Origin: Leishmania martiniquensis
Taxonomy: Eukaryota > Euglenozoa > Kinetoplastea > Trypanosomatida > Trypanosomatidae
NCBI RefSeq assembly: GCF_017916325.1
Contig: NC_090168.1
Span: forward strand, 7,501 to 71,500
DNA: 64,000 nt
Reading direction: 5' to 3'
This document shows positions 57,809 through 64,000 of the stretch, piece after piece (positions within the stretch are counted from its first letter, which is position 1; the number at the start of each line of letters is the position of its first letter). The notes under the pieces are model-generated. The model did no database searches and was not told the origin of the DNA. It saw only the letters and a list, made by a program, of their open reading frames with translations. Both the position numbers and the translations under genes were made by a program.

Positions 57809-60800
57809 GGTCGGCGTTCATGTACTCTCTAACTGTAAACGTTCATGAGCTGCCACAGAAACGACCGCGAGTAAGTGCGAAAATGGGTTTCAGCCGTCGG
57901 TCTCGTTACGCCACACGCGCCTGTCGTCGTGTTCTGAGGGGCTCCGTGGAGCCCCTCGTCGTATGCCGCCTTCGAGCCGCACCGACAGTTCCGCACGACG
58001 GGGAGAGGGAGGAAGGGGATTCGAGAGCTGATAATCAATAGAACGGCTGGAGAGAGAGGGAGAGACAGAGAAGGGGTGTGTATGAGCCACTGCCAATATG
58101 CGTCAAGCTCAACTCACGAACAAGAAGCGACAACAAAAAAAGTAACGCACAGCTAAGCGTCGGTGCCAGAAGAAAGCGGCGTAAGAGAAAAGGGGGAGAC
58201 AGGAGATGAGCAGGCGACAGGTGTAAAGGGAGCGCAGGCGGGGGAAGGGGGGCGGGGACGATGGGAAAGGGAAGTACGGAACCGAAGAAGAGAGGCGTGA
58301 GGCACACGTGCAAAGGGGGCACAACGCGAGACGTTACAGCTTTTCCTTTTTAGAAAAGACGCCGGCCGCAAAGCTGAGAGACGTACAGAGGTGAAAAAAA
58401 AGCGAGCGCCTCCTTTAACGTAAAGCTCCGCAGCGAAAGATGAAAGCTGAGGTGGAGCGGCGTGTGTGTGTGAGAGAGAGCTTCGATTGCGTCTGTGTGT
58501 TAGCCAATGCGCGTATGTCCCCTGTAATGTGCGTGGAACCGATCCCAAAGCAGTGCCCGCCTCTATACGAATGTGTGCAAATCTTCGAATGTGTCGCAGG
58601 TGTGTCAAAGAGCGGCGATGACAGCGGCGAAACAGGCCAGAGGCCACGCGAGGAAAAGGGAAAGGAGAACGTGCCAATAGAGCCGCGGGGGGAGGGGGGG
58701 CGAAACGGCGGCGGAGCATAGAGCACGTGAAAGAGTCACGCAGATAGGCCGACAACTACGCAGGGGGGAAGAAGGAAGAGGGGACAAAGCGGCAAGGCGA
58801 GAGGAAAGTTTCCAAGAGAAGTCCACCAAATGCGATGAGGTACGCGGGACGTTGCACGAAGGAAACAAAGATGGTGTGCACCCCAGGGCAACTAGGAAGT
58901 GCCACTGGTCGCCTGCCCCATGAGCTGGTCTCCGAGCTACCGCACCGGCACCACTGCCCTGGTGATACCCCAAAAAAGCTTTCGCGCATACACGGACCAT
59001 TAGTGGTAGTGCACAGAAAGCGGCGGGAGCCCCGAGATGCGCTGCAGCAGGTGAAGAGGAAGTCACGGGGATAGGCACATCACTGCGTAGATCCCACGCG
59101 CGCGGTCTCTCTTCTCCTCGCTGCATATGATTCGCCTGTTTCGTCTGCTTCAAGTCATGGCGCGCACTTGAGCGCACCATCGAGACCACATTCACACGCA
59201 CATGCAGAGAGAGTGAAGGGGGGATGTATACACATGGATGAAGACATAAGAGAACGCATCAGGAGATGAGCAGCCGTGCACTTCCCCTCCCTCCCTCCTC
59301 CTCTCCATCACCGAGCGAGAAGGGGGAGAGAAAAAAGTCGGGGTAAAAGAGGCCGCCAAAGAAAGCGGAGCACACACAGATATGTACGACATGAAAAAAA
59401 AAACGGAGAGCCGCGCGACCGCACAAAAGAAAAATGGTGCCACGGAAGCGTAAATGGCACCCAAACAGGGCCCCACCACAGTTGATTACCGCGCGTGAAC
59501 GTAATACACGTTGCACTGCTTCCTGTCATCTCTGCTCATAACATTCGTCGCTGACTTTTCGTTTTGCATTCCGCACGGCGAGGGGGGAGGACGGATGGGC
59601 CCGCTCCTCAAGCAGGCAGGTGCCCCTGAGCGAAAACACCACCGCATGCACGAGAACGAAACGGAGACGCACATGGGCGCCGGGACACGGCTGTGAAAGA
59701 GGACCGCGCGAAAATAGAAGCGGCATGGAAGCGATACAGCAGCGCAGCGCGGCAACAGCTCAGCAGAGGTAAAGGCAAGCGCATCTCCTCTAAGGAGAAC
59801 GGGCGCGGGGTGGGGTCGGCGATTCAAAGCAAAGGTGCAGAGTGAAACGCAAGCATCGGGGCAGGAAGGAAACAGCGGACCGAAAAAGATCGAAGTTCCC
59901 GCGGAGGCCTCAGGAGGACACCCGAGAGGGTGAGGAGCCTGGAGAACGCTGTCAGTTATGGCCTCGTTAGCTAAGTGCTTCGGTGGGCCCCAGCTATCGC
60001 AACGGAATCACAGCGATCGTGAAGGAAAAAAGGCGAAGGCGGCGCGCCAGGCACGAGCGCCTCCACTTCAGGGCCGACAAACGCACCGAAGCGAGGATAA
60101 CAGGCGCACGGAAAAGAAAAAAAGCAGCGACCAACGCGTACTCCGCAACGCGTCACCTCCACACTCTGGCCTCTTCCACACCCTCCGCACCTCCTTTGCT
60201 TGCTGCAATCTTCTCGCGCTGCACCGTCGCTTGCAGCACTCACACTCAGCCTCCAACGTGGCAGTGCGAGAGGAACACAGAGGAAACAGAACGAGATGGA
60301 TAAAACTCAGTTGGGCGTCGAGCGAGCGCTCACAAAAACACATAGCGGAGAGGCAGGCCCAGACTACACGCACAACATATAAAAGGGTGAGGGGCGAGAG
60401 CGAAACCACCCGCCTCCCCCGCACGCACACACACAGAAAAAAAAGCGATGGCTTCACAGGCGGCGCTCGATCCGCTCAGTCAGTGGCGAGAAGAGGGCGA
60501 AGAGAGTCGACGTTAGTGCAAATCGTCCTCGCGGACGCACAGGTAAAGAATCTTTACAGGCAGCATTGGAAGGAAACAGCGATTTGCGCACCGAGTCCAT
60601 TCCCACAGAGTGCTGGGGTGATCACGTTAGTTCACCAAAAGTGGGGTCCACTGAGTTCACACAGAAGCGAGCGAAACTGTAATGACGTCGCGTCAGGTTC
60701 GCTGACCTCTCCACATACGTGCAGAAGAGGCACGATGAGGCGCACACACATGAAAAGGGTATCGCCCCAAAGGTCAAGAGAGATGTGCGCCGATTTAGGG

Positions 60801-62217
60801 CTCCCAGCACAGTCCGCCATTTCAGTTTGGTGCACCGCACCTGGCCTACTACACCTCTTCCGTTTATCCGCCTCGCCCAGCCCACGCGACCTCTTCAATG
60901 GATAAACGCACACAGGGAAATGTGTCTTAACATCTGCGTACCCCTCCCCGAAAGCGTTCGGGCACGACCAAGCACGAACCGACATACAAGGCTGTCCGGC
61001 GTTCCCGCGGAGATATTTTTTTTAGCCGATCACACGTTGGACGCCGTCTCCCACCACTGCTAACAACGGCAGTCTTCATCTGCCCCTTGGCTGCACCACC
61101 ACTGCATCCTCTTCGCCCAGGACGAGCCATCCAGCCGTCAGAGCACGGCGTGCGGCTACCAGGCCCTCTCCCCTACCCTCACAATATCCTTCCTCGCGCC
61201 CCCTCCGGGTACCTCCTCTGCGCGATCGGCGCCAAGCGCCCGTCGGCGGACTGCCCGCCATGACCCGCGCGGGCAGCGTCCACCACACGGGGCAGGCGCG
61301 GAAGCGGCCGCGTCTACCGTGCGGGCAGCAGCGGTTCGCCAACGCGCACGCTCGTCCACCGCGAAGAGCGAGCCGCACGACCCCAGGGAACGGCGCCCGG
61401 AGGCCTTGCACCCAGCCGCTACGTCGCGCCTCCGGCACCAGGGCGCCATCAGCACACATACTCAGATGTGACCGACGCCGCGCATCTCAATGCTTTGCAC
61501 GGATGCGATCCGTCGTGCCGCCAATGCGTGGCAGCCCGTGCGCACACGGCTCACGGTCTCCATCCGGCCCTCCCTCACGCCTCGCGGGGAGGGTGTCTCT
61601 GGGCGGCTTGCCCGCATGTGCCTGTGCGCGCAGAGCTCACAGCGTGTCGTCTTGGGGGGGGGAGCTAACACCACAGTGCAGACAACACGGCAGGCAGCAA
61701 TACACATGCATGCCACGCCGTCAGCGTCAGTCACCCACCGCGGCAGGGATCCGTCGTGTCGACAGGTGCCTGTGCGGAGCTGAGAGCGGGGGGTCTCGTG
61801 CCGCCCTCTAAGCTTGTCGGATGCGCTACACAGGTTAAGGGACGGCTGGCGTCGAAGAGGCTCTGTCACGGTGTGCAGGAGAGTGTGTGACTGTTGAGGT
61901 GGCGGATTTCGGCATGGCGTCCAAGACCCGTCGCCAAGCTCGTGATCTACACAGTTGAGGTCTCCTCCTCGGCCGATTTCCTTATTTTTTGGCTGTTCTG
62001 CGTGGCTTCAATTCACAGTCTGAGAGCTGCACCATGAAGTGATATCCATAGGGCCTTAACACAGATGACTGGCTGCATGAATTCCTCCAATGCAGCAGGT
62101 GAGTGCTGGCCGCCATAGGGAAAGGCGCAGCCCTCACAACATCGTCAAGTGCGCTGTTACGCGTTGGAGTCGAGCGAGTTATCCTCTCAGCTCCGCAAGT
62201 CCAAGCTTCATTGCCGC
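57809..62217. other. Gene-poor stretch of 4.4 kb
   Basis: No credible gene on either strand. The 5' part (58040-60450) is made of minus-strand pyrimidine tracts, A-rich and G/A-rich on the plus strand, with homopolymer A runs near 59392-59402 and 60434-60442. The 3' part (about 61080-61900) is markedly GC-rich and shows a loose internal similarity (gatccgtcgtg at about 61507 and 61747), perhaps an old degenerate retroelement. Open frames in both parts are compositional. Confidence 0.5.
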
Positions 62218-62331
62218 CTACTTGGCGCGACCGTTGCAAGGGGGAGGGGGGACGCAGCCGGGTGCCGCTGCACCTGTGAACGTAAGAGAATATAGCATCG
62301 CCACGGCACCAAAGAGAACGCCTGTCGACAT
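62218..62331 (-). CDS. Candidate microprotein with one membrane span (37 aa)
   Basis: A textbook gene start: a minus-strand pyrimidine tract (about 62350-62420) ends in TTTCAG (AG at 62347-62348), and the first ATG follows 16 bases later (62329-62331). The frame encodes MSTGVLFGAVAMLYSLTFTG, a hydrophobic stretch long enough to span a membrane, then a short Pro/Cys tail. A G-rich run on the plus strand (about 62241-62250) falls in the tail; a shift there would join a second open stretch (62000-62240, with DDVVRAAPFPMAAS), so this may instead be the start of a broken or misassembled small gene of about 120 residues. No family recognised. Confidence 0.35.
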   Translation of the reverse strand: MSTGVLFGAVAMLYSLTFTGAAAPGCVPPPPCNGRAK

Positions 62332-62509
62332 CGAAGTGTTTTCGTCCTGAAACACGGGAGACGCCCACAAGAGAAGGAAAAAACGATTCGGAGTAAAACG
62401 AAGACAGGAGAGGAGGGGCTGGGGAGGTACCGAAAATGTCCTCAGCCCTGAGAAGGGGCGCCTGAACAGCGCGACGTGGTTCAAGGAATATATGTCGATG
62501 TTGTTGTTT

Positions 62510-63994
62510 TTACATAGCGCTGGGCACTTCGTCCTCTGCGCGATTCAAATCTTCCAGCATCATGAGCGCAAGTGTGATGTTGTCAGCGTCATCCGGTGAG
62601 GACGTGCTGTGCACGGCGCCCTCGAGTACCTGACGTGCGCCATTCACGTTACCCTGATGGAGCAGCTGCACCGCCTCCGAGAGGAAGCAATATTTCAAGC
62701 CGAGGTGCTCCTGCCGCTGCACCACGAGATGCCACTCCTCCTCCTTGGCCTGCACCACTTCCAAAAAGTCGTATATGACGAAGAACTGCCGGCTGGCCGG
62801 CTTTGTCGAGCTATCGCGAGGGAGAAGAGACTGATTAGGCTGCTTCACGCTCGCGCCAGGTTCTTTGTAGCAGTGGAGGCAGCACGGACGCGCCAGAACG
62901 TGGCTTGCGGTGCTGGTCCACGACCGTCCATCCAGCAAGATGCAGTGAAACAATTTCTCCTGTTCATCATGCGAAGCCTGCAGGGACGGAAGGCGGCGAT
63001 ACATGGCGAGGCCGCGGCGCAGAATCTGAGCTCCGAGAACGTGCTGGCTCGCATTGAAGAAGTGGATTCCACGATTTGAGCCGGAGCCGATGAGGCCCAC
63101 AAGTGAGTGTGGGGCAGACACCACAGCCGCGACCAGCTCCTGCTGCGCGCTGCCGAAACTCGGTGGCGGCCTCGGGCGACTCCTGAAGGCCTCCATGATT
63201 TGACGCGCCTTTTCGATCGCCAACAGCACCGGCTCGCTGCTGAAAGGGATGAGTCCCCACACCAAACAAATCGCATCCTCGTACGCGGTGAGCATGTAGG
63301 CATTCGCGTCCGCATTTCCTCTCTCCCTGGCGTCTTCCAGCGCCTCCATCAAGGCCTCAAAGTTAGCCGATACAGTCTGCTGCTTCTTTCGGTTAGCAGC
63401 TATGCCGCGTTTTTCGTCGGACGCGATGGGCGCGCTCGTCACTGCATTGTCCTCGCCGAAGATATCGCGGTAGGCTACGTAGAGCATCGTCACCGTCTTC
63501 AGCTGCGGGACGGAGGTCATGATGGCGGATAGCTGAGAATTGCCGGGGTGCCCAGCGCTTCCGTTACCGACTGAGCGCGAATCCTGCACATGATTCCTGT
63601 TCACAGACAGCGCTTCAGATGAAGCCGAACGGACACGTGGAACGAAAATGCTGCTCCCTGTCGACGACCGCACAATCGAAGAGAGGGTTGAGCACGTATC
63701 GTCAGAGAGGATCTGCTGGAAGCAGGCGGGGAGCATTTTGCACTGCTCGCCTGCGCCGGCTGCTGCCAACGGCACGGCATCCCCGCTTGGAGCTGAAGAT
63801 GGGCCAACAGCACGGTCTGAGCCCGCAAAGGATGATGGCTGATCGCATTGGTCAGGTGGCTTGTGCCCGGGCGCGACGACAAGAGACACCCGCTGCGCTG
63901 GTAGGCGCCCACTGAAATCTGCCGCAGCAGGTACCTGATCTGCCACCATCAGCACGCCCTCGTTGTCATGAACGCTGGCGCCGCGCATCTCCAT
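62510..63994 (-). CDS. Hypothetical protein, possibly partial at window edge (494 aa)
   Basis: The frame is open at the window edge: the six bases before the ATG at 63992-63994 contain no stop, so the true start may lie beyond the window. The N-terminal 150 residues are low in complexity (Ser/Ala/Pro-rich); the rest is helical (LKTVTMLYVAYRDIFGEDNA; FEALMEALEDARERGNADAN; EPVLLAIEKARQIMEAF), ending with a TPR-like helical hairpin (KYCFLSEAVQLLHQGNVNGA, RQVLEGAVHS). The Ala/Gly spacing in that hairpin suggests a TPR or similar solenoid repeat. A protein-protein adaptor role is likely but unproven. No membrane span. Confidence 0.72.
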   Translation of the reverse strand: MEMRGASVHDNEGVLMVADQVPAAADFSGRLPAQRVSLVVAPGHKPPDQCDQPSSFAGSDRAVGPSSAPSGDAVPLAAAGAGEQCKMLPACFQQILSDDTCSTLSSIVRSSTGSSIFVPRVRSASSEALSVNRNHVQDSRSVGNGSAGHPGNSQLSAIMTSVPQLKTVTMLYVAYRDIFGEDNAVTSAPIASDEKRGIAANRKKQQTVSANFEALMEALEDARERGNADANAYMLTAYEDAICLVWGLIPFSSEPVLLAIEKARQIMEAFRSRPRPPPSFGSAQQELVAAVVSAPHSLVGLIGSGSNRGIHFFNASQHVLGAQILRRGLAMYRRLPSLQASHDEQEKLFHCILLDGRSWTSTASHVLARPCCLHCYKEPGASVKQPNQSLLPRDSSTKPASRQFFVIYDFLEVVQAKEEEWHLVVQRQEHLGLKYCFLSEAVQLLHQGNVNGARQVLEGAVHSTSSPDDADNITLALMMLEDLNRAEDEVPSAM

Positions 63995-64000
63995 AAGGTT

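Noticed and set aside
59958..60905. A 315-codon open frame on the plus strand
   Set aside because: It runs through reverse-complemented pyrimidine tracts, is rich in Arg/Ser/Thr/His of purely compositional origin, is on the opposite strand from every real gene and has no splice signal in front.

Overview
The window is nuclear DNA of a trypanosomatid, most likely a Leishmania species or a close Leishmaniinae relative. The evidence is long intronless genes all on one strand, spacers of 0.5-2 kb, and polypyrimidine tract plus AG signals in front of the genes instead of promoters (trans-splicing signals). The gene content is also typical of flagellated kinetoplastids. Every supported gene lies on the minus strand, so transcription runs from high to low coordinates as part of one polycistronic unit. 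No strand switch, tRNA, rRNA or CRISPR was seen.

Layout from high to low coordinate (direction of transcription). 62.5-64 kb: an unknown 494-residue protein touching the window edge. 57.8-62.5 kb: a long gene-poor stretch with one candidate microprotein. 52.8-57.8 kb: a cytosolic carboxypeptidase (CCP, tubulin deglutamylase family). 49.0-51.8 kb: an unknown single-membrane-span protein gene flanked by two near-identical repeats in direct orientation. 43.9-48.3 kb: a 1460-residue protein of unknown function. 38.9-43.3 kb: two tetraspanin-like membrane proteins. 36.2-37.1 kb: Iwr1 (RNA polymerase II import). 34.2-35.5 kb: an ankyrin-repeat protein. 32.4-33.4 kb: PRP31 (spliceosome). 30.6-31.7 kb: a CEP19-like protein. 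22.3-30.0 kb: a zone of decay with one intact gene (a possible flagellar protein), two or three broken genes and one repeat copy. 20.7-21.8 kb: a ZIP metal transporter. 17.6-20.1 kb: a PPR-like protein. 16.6-17.1 kb: a small, probably mitochondrial protein. 13.8-15.9 kb: CEP104. 11.8-13.1 kb: an AAMP/Sqt1-like WD40 protein. 10.4-11.1 kb: a FOP/FOR20-like LisH protein. 8.3-9.8 kb: a catalytically degenerate RNase III-fold protein. 5.6-7.2 kb: PrimPol. 4.6-4.9 kb: a small conserved-looking protein. 1.6-4.1 kb: a LysM-module protein. 0.3-1.2 kb: two small unknown genes.

Two themes stand out. Several genes point to the basal body and axoneme: FOP-like, CEP104, CEP19-like, CCP and perhaps the 352-residue protein. 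Several others look mitochondrial: LysM protein, RNase III-like, PPR-like and the 175-residue protein. Gene neighbourhood means little in kinetoplastid arrays, but FOP and CEP19 are partners at the basal body in animals.

The most unusual structure is a GC-rich dispersed repeat of 400-530 bp. It is present four times in the same orientation in intergenic regions (26.4, 38.0, 49.0 and 51.4 kb), nearly identical between copies but mosaic: different blocks pair the copies in three mutually incompatible ways. It is probably a SIDER-like degenerate retroelement, and the pattern implies repeated recombination or gene conversion. Start codons were placed at the first in-frame ATG after a plausible splice acceptor where possible, so they are often shorter than the longest open frame.
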